Positions 16,602 through 25,866 are shown, counted from the stretch's first letter. The stretch: 64,000 nucleotides of DNA from Nocardia aurea (GCF_003123685.1 NZ_QCYJ01000005.1:558001-622000); one strand, 5' to 3'. Notes: a model not told the origin generated them from the sequence alone. Translations and numbers: made by a program.

Positions 16602-17702
16602 GTGAGCGCCAACGGGGAGACAGTGGGTAGGCCCCCGTCCCAGCCCCCGCCCCAACCGGCGACACGGCGTCGCGGCAGATTCCGCTGGGTCAAGTGGGTT
16701 CTCGGTGTCGCGCTCGCCGCACTGCTGATCGCCGAGGGCTTCTACCTCTGGCCGCGCCTGCACGAATCCTGGCAGAGTCTCACCGAGATCCACTGGGGTT
16801 GGCTCGCGGCGGGCGTCTGGTTCCAGGCGCTGTCCATGAGCGGATTCGGACGGGTGCAGAAACAGCTGCTGCGGGCGGGCGGCGTCGACGTCGGTCAGCG
16901 GAAATCGGTCGCGGTGGTCTACGGCGCGACCGCGATGTCGGTGACCCTGCCCGCCGGGCAGGTGTTCTCCACCGCGTTCACCTACCGCCAGACCCGCCGC
17001 TGGGGCGCGAGTCCGATCGTCGCCTCCTGGCAGTTGGTGATCTCCGGGGTGATCGCCACCGTCGGGCTCGCGCTGCTCGGGGTCGGCGGCGCGCTGCTCG
17101 TCGGCAATCGAGTGGGCCCGCTCAAACTCATCCTGTCGCTGGCCGGTGTCATCGCGCTGGTGTGGGTCGGCAATTACGTCTCGACCAATCCCGGTTCGCT
17201 GGAATCGGTGCTGCGGCGCGTTCTCGCCGGGGTCAATCGCCTGCGTAAGCGCGAGGCCGACCACGGCATGGACAAGGTCGAGGAAATCCTCGGTCAGCTC
17301 GAATCGGTCGACCTGGGCACCCGCGACGGCGTGCTCGTCGGATTCTGGGCCATCGTGCACCGCTTCGCCGATGTCGCCTGTCTGGGCGCCGCGTGTTACG
17401 CGGTCGGCGCCGACCCGAAACTCTCCGGACTGCTGCTCGCCTTCGCCGCGGGTAAAGCCGTCGGATCCATCCCCTTCGCGCCGGGCGGCATCGTCTACGT
17501 CGACGCGACCCTGATCTACGGACTCACCGTGGCCGCGGGCCTGCCCGCCGCGCAGGCCGTCGCGGGCGCTTTCGTCTACCGGCTGATCAGTTTCATCCTC
17601 GTCGCGATCATCGGCTGGATCGTCTTCGCCTTCGTGTTCCGCACTCCGCAGGCCGACGACGCCGAATTCGAGAAGGAATTCGAACAGCGCAGGACCGTGT
17701 AG
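16602..17702 (+). CDS. LPG-synthase transmembrane-domain (YbhN/UPF0104) membrane protein
   Basis: A 366-residue integral membrane protein with seven to eight hydrophobic segments and the flippase-like core of lysylphosphatidylglycerol synthases without the catalytic domain. Conserved features include VYGATAMSVTLPAGQVFSTAFTYRQTRRWGASP, GKAVGSIPFAPGGIVYVDATLIYGL and VAGAFVYRLISFIL. It corresponds in place and type to Rv0204c. GTG 16602 lies 10 bases after the cyclase stop, so the two genes are likely one transcript. It may move lipids across the inner membrane, but this is inference. Confidence 0.85.
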   Translation: MSANGETVGRPPSQPPPQPATRRRGRFRWVKWVLGVALAALLIAEGFYLWPRLHESWQSLTEIHWGWLAAGVWFQALSMSGFGRVQKQLLRAGGVDVGQRKSVAVVYGATAMSVTLPAGQVFSTAFTYRQTRRWGASPIVASWQLVISGVIATVGLALLGVGGALLVGNRVGPLKLILSLAGVIALVWVGNYVSTNPGSLESVLRRVLAGVNRLRKREADHGMDKVEEILGQLESVDLGTRDGVLVGFWAIVHRFADVACLGAACYAVGADPKLSGLLLAFAAGKAVGSIPFAPGGIVYVDATLIYGLTVAAGLPAAQAVAGAFVYRLISFILVAIIGWIVFAFVFRTPQADDAEFEKEFEQRRTV

Positions 17703-17784
17703 ATCCACGCCGGCCCGATTCATGACTCGACAGTGCGAAGTGTCCGGTCCGGTGGCCGTTCACCCTGGAACTACGCTGGCGGCC

Positions 17785-18153
17785 GTGAAAAAAGTTGCGC
17801 CGTGGCTGGTCGATGTGTTGCTGGTGATCCTGTTCTGCGTCATCGGGCGGCGCAGCCACGACGAGGCGATTCTCACCGGTCTGCTGAAGACCTTGTGGCC
17901 GTTCGCGATCGGCCTCGCCCTCGGCTGGATCGCGGTGCGCGTGCTCGCGAGCCGCGGGGCGGGCGACCGTCCGATCGACGGGATCGCGCTCTGGCCGACC
18001 GGCGTGCTCGTCTGGCTCGGCACGCTGTGCGGCGGCATGGTGCTGCGCGCGATCAGCGGCCAGGGCACCGCCGCGAGTTTCATCGCGGTGGCGGCGACGG
18101 TGCTCGCGCTGTTCCTGCTCGGCTGGCGCGCGGCGGTGACCGCCCTGCGGTGA
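17785..18153 (+). CDS. DUF3054 small membrane protein
   Basis: A 122-residue protein with four hydrophobic segments: LVDVLLVILFCVIGRRSHDE, GLLKTLWPFAIGLALGWIAVRV, LWPTGVLVWLGTLCGGMVLR and ASFIAVAATVLALFLLGWRA. The IGRRSHDE and W-P-F segments are characteristic of DUF3054. Its function is unknown. A TACGCT box at 17772-17777 lies seven bases before GTG 17785, so a leaderless transcript is probable. The open frame upstream of this GTG is not family-like. Confidence 0.87.
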   Translation: MKKVAPWLVDVLLVILFCVIGRRSHDEAILTGLLKTLWPFAIGLALGWIAVRVLASRGAGDRPIDGIALWPTGVLVWLGTLCGGMVLRAISGQGTAASFIAVAATVLALFLLGWRAAVTALR

Positions 18154-18175
18154 GCTCCGGGATCGGGCCCGTCGG

Positions 18176-19366
18176 TCAGTCGTTGACGCCGATGCGGCGG
18201 GCGAACGCGCGCAGCGGGACTCGACGGTCGTGGTCGAGCAGTTCGGACACGATATGGCGGGGCAGGGTCTGGTATTTCATCCAGTCGACACCGCCGACGC
18301 GTTCGGCGTTGAGCAGTGCGTCCAGGGCGCGCTGGTATTGGCCGGTCCGGGTCCACGCCACGGCGGTGTCGGCGATGTGGCGAGCCCGTGAGGCCTGGGG
18401 GAGACCGCCGTTGCTGGGCATCGCCTTGGCGGCGGCCAATGCCTCGGCGTAACGCTCGCAGGAGACGTTCACGTCGACGGTCTGCATGACCACCTGGGAG
18501 GGGCCGAAATAGGTTTCGTAGTCCTGCCGGTCGCCGCCGATACGCAGCGCGACTTCGCCCGCGGCCTCCACCAGCGACAATGCCTCGTGGATGTCCTGGC
18601 CCCGGCCCGCGGCCGTCGCGCCTTGCAGGACGAGCGATCCGTACGCGGACAGGTGCGCCGGGCATTCGTCGCCGTTGGGTTCGAGTTCGGACGCGGCGCG
18701 TAAGGCGACCTTGCGCGATTCCTCGTAGCGGCCCTGCACGAGCAGCTGCCACGCGATCGAACCGCGAATCGTGGCGAGCAACAGGGGATCACCCCCGTGT
18801 TCGGCCGCGCCGAGCGCCTGCCGGACGGCGAGAAAGGCCGGATCGGTCTGGCCGAGGTGGACCAGGGTGCAGCCGGTGACCCAGTACATCCGCGCCAGCA
18901 GTTCGTTCGCGGGCGCGACCGTGCCGTTGCGCGCGGCGTGCACGGTGGCGCGCAGCTGGGTGAGCCCGGAGGGCAGCAACGTGGTGAGCAGTTCGTAGCG
19001 ACCGGCCCAGTAGGCGCCCCACGCGTAATCGACCGAACGGCTGCCCTCTTCGAGGCTGACGGCCTGTTCGTCGGGAAATTCTCCGAGAAGATCGTCAACG
19101 GGGGTTAACGCTCGGCGGATCGCCACGATGCCCGCGTCGGGGTTGCTGGAAGGTATCCCGTGCCGCTTGCCGACGAGATCGGAGATGTCGACATCCAGTG
19201 CGCGCGCGAGCTTTTGCAGGCTCGCGATGGACGCGGTCTGCCGTCCGCCCTGCTCGAGCTTGCGCACGAGATCGACACTCACCCCGGCTTGATCGGCAAG
19301 TTGACGTTGCGTCAGCGCTTTGCCGCGAAAGCGCCTGATCCGCACGCCGATCGACGAATCGTCCAT
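18176..19366 (-). CDS. XRE-family regulator with TPR-like sensor region
   Basis: A 396-residue regulator. The N-terminal HTH_3 domain is at residues about 8-65: VRIRRFRGKALTQRQLADQAGVSVDLVRKLEQGGRQTASIASLQKLARAL. The rest is an all-helical region with tetratricopeptide-like pairs (LLARMYWVTGCTLVHLGQTDPAFLAVRQALGAAEHGGD, ARHIADTAVAWTRTGQYQRALDALLNAERVG). This is the Streptomyces/Nocardia type of XRE-TPR regulator, which often senses a peptide or cell state and pairs with a small neighbouring gene. The ATG at 19366 gives the standard N-terminus. It is divergent from the gene at 19698, which may be its target or partner. Confidence 0.87.
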   Translation of the reverse strand: MDDSSIGVRIRRFRGKALTQRQLADQAGVSVDLVRKLEQGGRQTASIASLQKLARALDVDISDLVGKRHGIPSSNPDAGIVAIRRALTPVDDLLGEFPDEQAVSLEEGSRSVDYAWGAYWAGRYELLTTLLPSGLTQLRATVHAARNGTVAPANELLARMYWVTGCTLVHLGQTDPAFLAVRQALGAAEHGGDPLLLATIRGSIAWQLLVQGRYEESRKVALRAASELEPNGDECPAHLSAYGSLVLQGATAAGRGQDIHEALSLVEAAGEVALRIGGDRQDYETYFGPSQVVMQTVDVNVSCERYAEALAAAKAMPSNGGLPQASRARHIADTAVAWTRTGQYQRALDALLNAERVGGVDWMKYQTLPRHIVSELLDHDRRVPLRAFARRIGVND

Positions 19367-19697
19367 GTACCCATGTCCTTTGTTACATCCGGGTTTCAGA
19401 GTACGACGCTAAGCGATCGCGGTCGAGCACAGTGGGACATTACGTACGACTCGTCGCCGCCCGGTTGGAATACCGTTGCCTTTCTGCAACTTTGAGAACG
19501 CAAAGGGCGGCGGCAATGATCACGATGCCGAACACCACAGTGCGGGCTCCTCGCGCCGATCGCGCGACCGAGCCGGGTGCACATTCAGATCGAACGGCGC
19601 GCGACACCCAGCGCACCATCAGACTGCGCGATTTGCTCCTACCGACGCAGAACTCGTTACTCGTACTGTCCGGCGATCGCGGTGAGGGGTAAACGTC
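19367..19697. other. Divergent intergenic region of about 330 bases
   Basis: It lies between the XRE regulator gene and the divergent small gene. It is less GC-rich than the flanking genes and should hold both promoters. One small open frame with a hydrophobic segment is listed separately; otherwise I see nothing. Confidence 0.4.
19440..19619 (-). CDS. Possible small single-pass membrane protein
   Basis: A 59-residue open frame beginning MVRWVSRAVRS, with an Ala/Arg-rich N-terminus, one hydrophobic segment (TVVFGIVIIAAALCVLKV) and a basic C-terminus. The codons of the hydrophobic part have mostly G/C in the third position; the last 15 codons do not. There is no clear ribosome binding site. 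It ends 73 bases before the XRE gene on the same strand. It could equally be a chance frame in a regulatory region. Confidence 0.28.
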   Translation of the reverse strand: MVRWVSRAVRSECAPGSVARSARGARTVVFGIVIIAAALCVLKVAERQRYSNRAATSRT

Positions 19698-20156
19698 ATG
19701 TTCGAACGCTGTCAGACACCACACGATATCGCGCGCCTGCTGCGACATCGCTATGGACTTCCGGTGCAACTGCTCGCCGGTCGTCCGATGATCGTCACCG
19801 GATCCGTACTCGGCGCGGTGGTCATGCCGCCGGAACTGGGCCGCTCGGTGCTCGCCACGCTGGACCGGAATTTCACCGCGCCGGTGGTGGCCGATCCCGG
19901 CGAACGCACCTGGACCTTCCTGGTCGCGCCGCCGAGCCCGGCGCCGCCGCTGGACGTCGCGATCCGGCGGTTCCTGTCCGGACATCAGGTCGTGGTGGTT
20001 CCCGGCGGACGTCAAGTCCTGCTGCCGACCACCGATTCGGCACTGGGCTGGCACTGGGCGGGCGAACCGGCTCCCGGTGTGCTGCGCATGCCACCGCGCT
20101 CGGCCGTGCTGAACGCCGTGCACCAGGTGACGGGCACGCGGGCGCCGACCCCGTAG
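19698..20156 (+). CDS. Hypothetical protein adjacent to XRE regulator, primase/polymerase N-terminal-like style
   Basis: A 152-residue soluble protein without a clear family match. It has HDIARLLRHRYGLPVQLL near the start, a central WTFLVAPPSPAPP segment and VVVVPGGRQVLLPTTDSALGWHWAGEPAPG. The style resembles the short actinobacterial proteins annotated as bifunctional primase/polymerase-like and often seen next to XRE genes, but no catalytic residues are visible. GAGGGGT lies 7 bases before the ATG at 19698. It ends at a strong hairpin terminator. The position suggests a functional link with the divergent XRE-TPR regulator. Confidence 0.7.
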   Translation: MFERCQTPHDIARLLRHRYGLPVQLLAGRPMIVTGSVLGAVVMPPELGRSVLATLDRNFTAPVVADPGERTWTFLVAPPSPAPPLDVAIRRFLSGHQVVVVPGGRQVLLPTTDSALGWHWAGEPAPGVLRMPPRSAVLNAVHQVTGTRAPTP

Positions 20157-20170
20157 GCCAACCGGCGTCC

Positions 20171-20206
20171 CCGGCCTCCATCCGATCTCGGTCGGGTGGA
20201 GGCCGG
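20171..20206 (+). terminator. Strong hairpin downstream of the 19698 gene
   Basis: A stem of about 15 base pairs with one G-T pair: CCGGCCTCCATCCGA pairs with TCGGGTGGAGGCCGG around TCTCGG. It has no T-run after it, as is common in high-GC actinobacteria. It separates the small gene from the DUF2339 gene. Confidence 0.75.
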
Positions 20207-20279
20207 TCGGGTACTTATCGGCCCCCGTTCGGGTGTTTCTACTCATCCCGGTAACCCGTACGGGACCGACCATGAGTAC

Positions 20280-22760
20280 ATGACGACCTCTATCGACCCG
20301 GCGCTGATCACACGGCTCTCGGGTGAGTTCACCGCGCTCGGCACGCAGATGGGCGTACTCGGCCGCGATCTCGACCTCCTGCACGCCCAACTCATGGGCG
20401 AAACCCACCGCGCCGCCCCCGGCATCTCGCCGGTGCCCGCGCCGCTCGCCGGTCCCGGTGCTCGGCCGGGGCCCGCGGGTGGTCCCGGCGCACCTGTTGC
20501 CCCCGGAACGCAGGATGTCCGTGGCGGATCCGCCGGACAGGTTGCGCCCGGCGGACCTTCTGCCCCCGGGGTGCGCCATGTCGATGGTCCTGCCAACGCC
20601 GACGTGCCCAATTCGGCAGACGGGTCGGCTGATTCCGGCACGTCGGCGGGCGGTACATCCGGCGCACCTGCCGAAAGTGGTGCTTCCACGGGAATCGGCG
20701 TGACCGGGGCAGCGGCATCGGGCACGCTGACCGGCCACGGCGCAACCAGCGCGGCCGGAGCGTCAAGTGACACCGGGGCGACGGGGCTCGGGCACGATTC
20801 GACCACCACACCGGCCTCTCCCGTTGTGCCCGGAACCCCCGATATTCCTGGAGCTGTTAGTTCGGCCACTGTGCCACCGGAGAATTCACCCCTGAGCGGA
20901 AACGTCGCAGGCGGTGCATCCGTGGCGGCGTCCTCGCAGATTCCACCGGCGCCGGGACCGTGGCCGGGTCAGGGTGCCCGGGTGCAGGGTTACGGCACGG
21001 TGCCTCCCGGTGCCGCGATCCCCGGCGCGCACGGTGGAATGGTGATGCCCCCCTACGGTCCCGGTCAGGCACCGCGTTGGGGTGCGCCGGTCGGGCCGCC
21101 GCCGGGGTGGCGTCCGCCGGTGCCTCCGGTGCGGAAGGCGCCCGTCGCGCGGACTCCGTGGTGGCAGCGGGAAGGGGTGATCAGTCGGGTGCTCGCGGTC
21201 GCGGGTGTCGGCGTGACCCTGATCGGTGTGGTGATGCTGCTGGTGCTCGCCGCGCAGGCGGGATACTTCGGACCGGTGCTCAGAGTCGGTGCCGGAGCGG
21301 TGTTCTCGGCTGTGCTGGTCGGGGCGGGTATGCGGGTTTTCGGGCGCGCGGGCGGCCGCGTCGGCGGAATCGCGTTGGCGGCCACCGGTATCGCGGGCGC
21401 CTATCTCGACGTCGTCGCGGTGACGGCGATCTACGACTGGCTGCATCCGGTACTCGGACTCGCGGTGGCGCTGGCCGTCGCGGCGGGCGGCGTGGCACTG
21501 GCGATGGAATGGAAATCGCAGCCGCTGGCGGTGCTCGTCGTCGCGGGCGCGGCGGCGCTGTCACCGGTGGTGACCTCGGAACTGATGTTGCTCGGATTCT
21601 TGATCGTGCTCCAATTGGCCTGCGCACCTGTGCAACTGGTTCGCAACTGGCCGGTCCTGCACGTGGTGCGCACACTGCCCGCCGTCCTCGCGACGCTGGG
21701 TTGTATCACGATCGCGACCTTCGACGAGCCCGCACCCGATCGCGTGAACTGGTTGCTCGCCGCCGCGATCGCGATCGCGGCGATCGGGCTGGTCACCACG
21801 GTTCTCGGCGTGCGCGGACGGCCCTCCGACGTGATCGCGTCACTGGCCTTCGCGATGGCGACGACACCGCTGCTCGCGATGCCGGTCCTGTTCGAACGTC
21901 GCGCGGCGGTCGTCGTCGCCGCGATCTACGCGGCGGTGCTGCTCGCCGTCGCGGCCGCGTATCTGTCCCCGAAACTGCGTGCGGTGCTGCGCGTTCCGGG
22001 CCACACCGCGACGGTGGCGGCGATCGCGGGTGCCTTCGCGCTACTCGAGGTGTGCTTCCGGGTGACCGACGGGCGGACAGCGCCGATCGCGCTGTTGCTG
22101 GTGGCCATCGGCTTCCTCGGTGTCGCGGGACAGGTGCGCTCGCGGGTGGCCGCGGCCATCGGTGGCGCGTTCGCGGCGCTCGGAGCGTTCGGACTCCTGG
22201 TCGTGGCCTCGCCGAATATCCTCGCGACGCAACGACTCGCGCAGGAGAACCTGGATATCTCGACGGTGCTCGCCGCCGTTCTTGCGGTGGCCGTGGTCGC
22301 GGTCGCGGTGTGGGGGATCAGGAAACTGCCGACGATGTCCTCGGGCGACACCGAGGAATCGATGCTGTGGATCGTGGCCGCCGCCGTCGCCCTCTACGCG
22401 GTGACGGTCGCGACGGTGTCGATCGGGGTGGCGTCGGGGGTCGCCGACGGATTCGTCATCGGACACTGTGCCGCCACCATCCTGTGGATGGTCGGCGCGA
22501 CGGCGGCGCTGCTGTACGGCCTGCGCAATCTGTCACGCTCGGCGGCGGTGGCCAAGGTGGCTCTCGGCTCGGGACTGCTCGTCACCGCCGCCGCCCTCGT
22601 CAAACTGTTCCTGTTCGATCTGGCGACGCTCGACGGACTGGTCCGCGTCGCCGCGTTCCTGGTGGTCGGTGTGCTCCTGCTGGTCGTCGGCACCCGGTAT
22701 GCCCGTGCCTTCGCGGAGGCGGGGGCTACTCGGGATCGCGACGGCGAAGAAGTTCGTTGA
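20280..22760 (+). CDS. DUF2339 polytopic membrane protein with long disordered N-terminal linker
   Basis: About 826 residues. Residues 1-40 contain a short helical start (LITRLSGEFTALGTQMGVLGRDLDLLHAQL), typical of the family coiled coil. Residues about 45-300 are a low-complexity Gly/Ala/Pro/Ser/Thr-rich region, unusually long. The rest is about 20 hydrophobic segments of the DUF2339 domain, beginning WWQREGVISRVLAVAGVGVTLIGVVMLL. Function is unknown; DUF2339 proteins are inner-membrane proteins sometimes linked to envelope stress or polysaccharides. ATG 20280 starts the family-like helix; the open frame before it runs through the terminator. It overlaps the end of the convergent mmpL3 gene by 35 bases. 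Confidence 0.82.
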   Translation: MTTSIDPALITRLSGEFTALGTQMGVLGRDLDLLHAQLMGETHRAAPGISPVPAPLAGPGARPGPAGGPGAPVAPGTQDVRGGSAGQVAPGGPSAPGVRHVDGPANADVPNSADGSADSGTSAGGTSGAPAESGASTGIGVTGAAASGTLTGHGATSAAGASSDTGATGLGHDSTTTPASPVVPGTPDIPGAVSSATVPPENSPLSGNVAGGASVAASSQIPPAPGPWPGQGARVQGYGTVPPGAAIPGAHGGMVMPPYGPGQAPRWGAPVGPPPGWRPPVPPVRKAPVARTPWWQREGVISRVLAVAGVGVTLIGVVMLLVLAAQAGYFGPVLRVGAGAVFSAVLVGAGMRVFGRAGGRVGGIALAATGIAGAYLDVVAVTAIYDWLHPVLGLAVALAVAAGGVALAMEWKSQPLAVLVVAGAAALSPVVTSELMLLGFLIVLQLACAPVQLVRNWPVLHVVRTLPAVLATLGCITIATFDEPAPDRVNWLLAAAIAIAAIGLVTTVLGVRGRPSDVIASLAFAMATTPLLAMPVLFERRAAVVVAAIYAAVLLAVAAAYLSPKLRAVLRVPGHTATVAAIAGAFALLEVCFRVTDGRTAPIALLLVAIGFLGVAGQVRSRVAAAIGGAFAALGAFGLLVVASPNILATQRLAQENLDISTVLAAVLAVAVVAVAVWGIRKLPTMSSGDTEESMLWIVAAAVALYAVTVATVSIGVASGVADGFVIGHCAATILWMVGATAALLYGLRNLSRSAAVAKVALGSGLLVTAAALVKLFLFDLATLDGLVRVAAFLVVGVLLLVVGTRYARAFAEAGATRDRDGEEVR

Positions 22761-25700
22761 CACTGACCGTGCGGCCGTCACTCCCGTGGTGGCGGCCCTC
22801 GTCGGCGTTGCTCGCGACGCGACGACGGGACGACCGGAGTTCGGCCATCCAGTTCTCGATACTGCTGCGGTTCTCCTCGGGAGTCTCAGCGGTATCGGCA
22901 TTCTCGGCAGACTCCGAATCGGGTCCGTGCGATTCGTGATGCGGACGGCCCGTCGCCTCCGCCTCGCCGACCGGTCGCGGCGCCGACACTTCGGGTACCC
23001 GCGGTGTCGACACCTCGGGCAGATCGCCGCCCGATCGGACGCCCCGGACCATATCCGAGGAGATGGCGCTGCGCGCCGAATCACCGGTTCGGAAAACGGC
23101 GGGCGCGGGTTCGGTGGGCGGCAGATCCGGCTCCGAGGACGGAGTCCTCGCGGAGTCGACAGAGGACGGAGTCCTCGCGGAGTCGACAGAGGACGGAGTC
23201 CTCGCGGAGTCGACAGAGGACGGAGTCCTCGCGGGCTCCACGGGAGTTCTCGCGGATTCGGCCGCGGACTGCGTTCTCGTGGACTCGATCGGTGACGGCG
23301 GCCGTACCCCCTCGGCCGAGGGGGCGGTCCAGGTGGGCTCACCCACCGGTCGCGCGGGTTCCCCGCCGTGTCGACCCGGCTCCGGCGCGGTGACCGCGGG
23401 CGGGACCGCACGCGGACGTGTGGGATCGGCCTGCGCGGGTGCGGAGCGGGGCCTGCTCGGATCGGGACCTGTCGAACGGGTCGGTGTGGGGTCGCCCGGC
23501 TTGCGGACCTGCGCGCGCGGACCGGCGGCCCTCGGCACCGCCCCGATACGCGCGGTCGGCGCTTCGGCTTCGATCTCGGCGACGGTGCGCGGCCTGCGCG
23601 GCGAGCGGCGCAGTTTGCCACCCTCCACCGCGGGGATCTGCATGGTGACCGGATCGGTGATCGGGGTGGTCTTGACCAGGTCGACCACCTCGCCGCCCCC
23701 GGGACGCTCGTCGTCGAGGATGGGTTCGCCGAGCCCGATCTTCTCCTGGATGCGTTTCATCCAGGCGGGGGCCCACCAGCAGTCGTCGCCGAGCAGTTTC
23801 ATGGTGGCGGGCACGAGCAGCATGCGCAGAATGGTGGCGTCGATGAACAGCGCCGCGATCAGGCCGTAGGCGATGTACTGCATCATCACCAGGTCGGAGA
23901 ACGCGAACGCGCCGACGACCACGAGCAGGATCAGTGCCGCCGCGGTGATGATCCGGCCGGTCTGCGCGGTGCCGATCCGCACCGCCTCGGTGGTCGACGC
24001 GCCCTGGGAGCGCGCTTCGACCATGCGTGAGAGCAGGAAGACCTCGTAGTCGGTCGACAATCCGTAGATCACCGCGATGATCAGCACGAGCACCGGCGAC
24101 ATGATCGGCTGCGGGGTGAAATTCAGCAGACCGGCCCCGTGCCCGTCGACGAAGATCCAGGTCAGGATGCCCAGGGTGGAACCGAGTCCCAACGCGCTCA
24201 TGAGCGCGGCCTTGATGGGCAGCACCAGCGAACCGAAGGTCAGGAACATCAGCAGCGTGGTCACGAACAGCACCAGCGCGATCATCAGCGGCATGCGATC
24301 GAGCAGCGCGTCGATACTGTCCTTCTGGATCGTCGGCTGGCCGCCGACGTACATGGTGACGTCGTCGGGCAGTTCCAGCGAGCGCAGATAGTCGATCGTC
24401 GGGTCGGCGTTCTCCGAATCCTGGAGTGTGGCGCTGGTCCGGTAGACGTCGGTCTGGGTGGTCGACCGCTGCGGCACCTCGAAATTGCCGGTGAGGCCGG
24501 GCGCCTGGTTGGCTTCCTTCCAGACCTTGCCGACATCGGTGCTGTTGTCGGACACGAAGACCAACTGGATCGGGTCGGTCTTCTTCAGCGGGAAGATCTG
24601 ATAGAACTCCTGCAGCGCCACACGGGTCGGGTTGTCCGGCGGCAGATACCGTTCGTTGATACCGCCGAAGGCCAGATTCTTGACCGGAATGATCAACAGC
24701 AGCAGCAGGACGCAGATCGGCACCGCGATCTTGAGCGGATGCTTCATCACCCACTGGGTGGTCCTGCCCCAGAAGCCGTTCTCGATATCGTCGGCGGTCT
24801 TGGTCTTGCGGAAACGTTTGAGGCCGAGCGAGTCGACGCGCGGGCCCAGGATGCCGAGCATGGCGGGCAGGATGGTGATCGCCGAGAGCGCGGCCAGCGA
24901 CACCGTGGCGATCGTGCCGTAGGCCACCGATTTCAGGAAGCCCTGCGGGAACAGCAGCATGCCGCCGAGACTCGCGATGATCATGGTCGCGGAGAACACG
25001 ACGGTGCGACCGGCGGTCATCACGGTGCGGCGCACGGCCGCCCGTGTGTCGTACCCCTCGGCGAGTTCTTCGCGGAATCGACTGACCATGAACAGGCCGT
25101 AGTCGATCGCCAGGCCGAGACCGATCATCGAGACGACGCCGGAGACGAACGAGTTGACCTCGGTGAACCGCGTCAGGAACATGATGATGCCGTTGGCGCC
25201 GATGACGGTGAGGCCGCCGACGATCAAGGGCAGACCGGCGGCTATCAGGCCGCCGAAGATGAAGAACAGCAGGATCGCCACGGCCGGGATAGCCAGCATC
25301 TCCATGCGCAGCTGGTCGGCGGCCATGGTGTCGTTCAACGTGCCCGCGACCGCTTGCAGGCCGGTGACCTGCACGTCGACGCCCGGAATGTAGAAGACGT
25401 CCTTCACTTTCCGGTAATTGCGCACCATATCGGTGTCGTTGTCACCGACGATGGCGACCGAGGCGAAGGTGTACTTCTTGTCCTTGGACCCGAAGGTCAG
25501 CGGAACGCCGGGCCCGGTTTCGGTCTGCCAGTACGCGCCGTTGATCTTGGCGATCTCGTTCGGGTAGGTCTTGGGCAGCGAATTCAGGTTGTCGACGACC
25601 TGCTGACGGAACTGCGGGTCGTCGATCGTCTTGCCCTCGGGCGCGGTGTACAGCACGATCACGTCGCTGGTGTGATCACGCCCGAACGCCCCGTCCGCGA

Positions 25701-25866
25701 CCCGTGCCGCCTGCGCGGATTCCGAGGTGGGATCGTCCCAGCCGCTGGAACTGAGATGGTCTTCGAGGCCGAAGCCGTAGCCGCCCAGACCGAGTAGGGC
25801 GGCCACCACCACGCCGATGACGGCGTAGCGCAGCCGGTAGACCAGATCGCCCCAGCGTGTGAACAC
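22726..25866 (-). CDS. mmpL3: MmpL3-type trehalose monomycolate exporter
   Basis: A 1046-residue RND transporter that moves trehalose monomycolate across the inner membrane for mycomembrane assembly. Twelve membrane segments are arranged 1+5 and 1+5; the proton-relay Asp-Tyr pairs are visible in GLGLAIDYGLFMV (about residue 255) and YGLSTDYEVFLL (about 606). A cytoplasmic tail of about 350 residues follows, longer than in M. tuberculosis and including a 9-residue tandem repeat. The neighbours are conserved: the NYN gene (Rv0207c position) overlaps its GTG start by one base (TAGTG), with trmB upstream, so translational coupling is likely. It is probably essential, and the target of MmpL3 inhibitors. 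It overlaps the DUF2339 gene at its 3' end. Confidence 0.96.
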   Translation of the reverse strand: MFTRWGDLVYRLRYAVIGVVVAALLGLGGYGFGLEDHLSSSGWDDPTSESAQAARVADGAFGRDHTSDVIVLYTAPEGKTIDDPQFRQQVVDNLNSLPKTYPNEIAKINGAYWQTETGPGVPLTFGSKDKKYTFASVAIVGDNDTDMVRNYRKVKDVFYIPGVDVQVTGLQAVAGTLNDTMAADQLRMEMLAIPAVAILLFFIFGGLIAAGLPLIVGGLTVIGANGIIMFLTRFTEVNSFVSGVVSMIGLGLAIDYGLFMVSRFREELAEGYDTRAAVRRTVMTAGRTVVFSATMIIASLGGMLLFPQGFLKSVAYGTIATVSLAALSAITILPAMLGILGPRVDSLGLKRFRKTKTADDIENGFWGRTTQWVMKHPLKIAVPICVLLLLLIIPVKNLAFGGINERYLPPDNPTRVALQEFYQIFPLKKTDPIQLVFVSDNSTDVGKVWKEANQAPGLTGNFEVPQRSTTQTDVYRTSATLQDSENADPTIDYLRSLELPDDVTMYVGGQPTIQKDSIDALLDRMPLMIALVLFVTTLLMFLTFGSLVLPIKAALMSALGLGSTLGILTWIFVDGHGAGLLNFTPQPIMSPVLVLIIAVIYGLSTDYEVFLLSRMVEARSQGASTTEAVRIGTAQTGRIITAAALILLVVVGAFAFSDLVMMQYIAYGLIAALFIDATILRMLLVPATMKLLGDDCWWAPAWMKRIQEKIGLGEPILDDERPGGGEVVDLVKTTPITDPVTMQIPAVEGGKLRRSPRRPRTVAEIEAEAPTARIGAVPRAAGPRAQVRKPGDPTPTRSTGPDPSRPRSAPAQADPTRPRAVPPAVTAPEPGRHGGEPARPVGEPTWTAPSAEGVRPPSPIESTRTQSAAESARTPVEPARTPSSVDSARTPSSVDSARTPSSVDSARTPSSEPDLPPTEPAPAVFRTGDSARSAISSDMVRGVRSGGDLPEVSTPRVPEVSAPRPVGEAEATGRPHHESHGPDSESAENADTAETPEENRSSIENWMAELRSSRRRVASNADEGRHHGSDGRTVSVNELLRRRDPE
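23138..23234. repeat. 27-bp tandem repeat in the mmpL3 tail
   Basis: Three identical 27-base units starting at 23138, 23165 and 23192, and a partial fourth at 23219. They encode the 9-residue unit SSVDSARTP in the cytoplasmic tail of the MmpL3 protein. The identity at DNA level suggests recent expansion, and copy number may vary between strains. Confidence 0.9.

Noticed and set aside
14907..17723. Long minus-strand open frame of 938 codons opposite the cyclase and LPG-synthase-like genes
   Set aside because: Low-complexity Arg/His/Asp/Gln-rich translation with no family, antisense to well-supported genes; typical of shadow frames in high-GC DNA.
23138..23234. Possible CRISPR array
   Set aside because: The units are tandem without unique spacers and encode in-frame repeats within the MmpL3 protein.
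24139..25797. 552-codon plus-strand frame opposite mmpL3
   Set aside because: Antisense shadow of a strongly conserved transporter; composition is Gln/His/Asp/Arg-rich.
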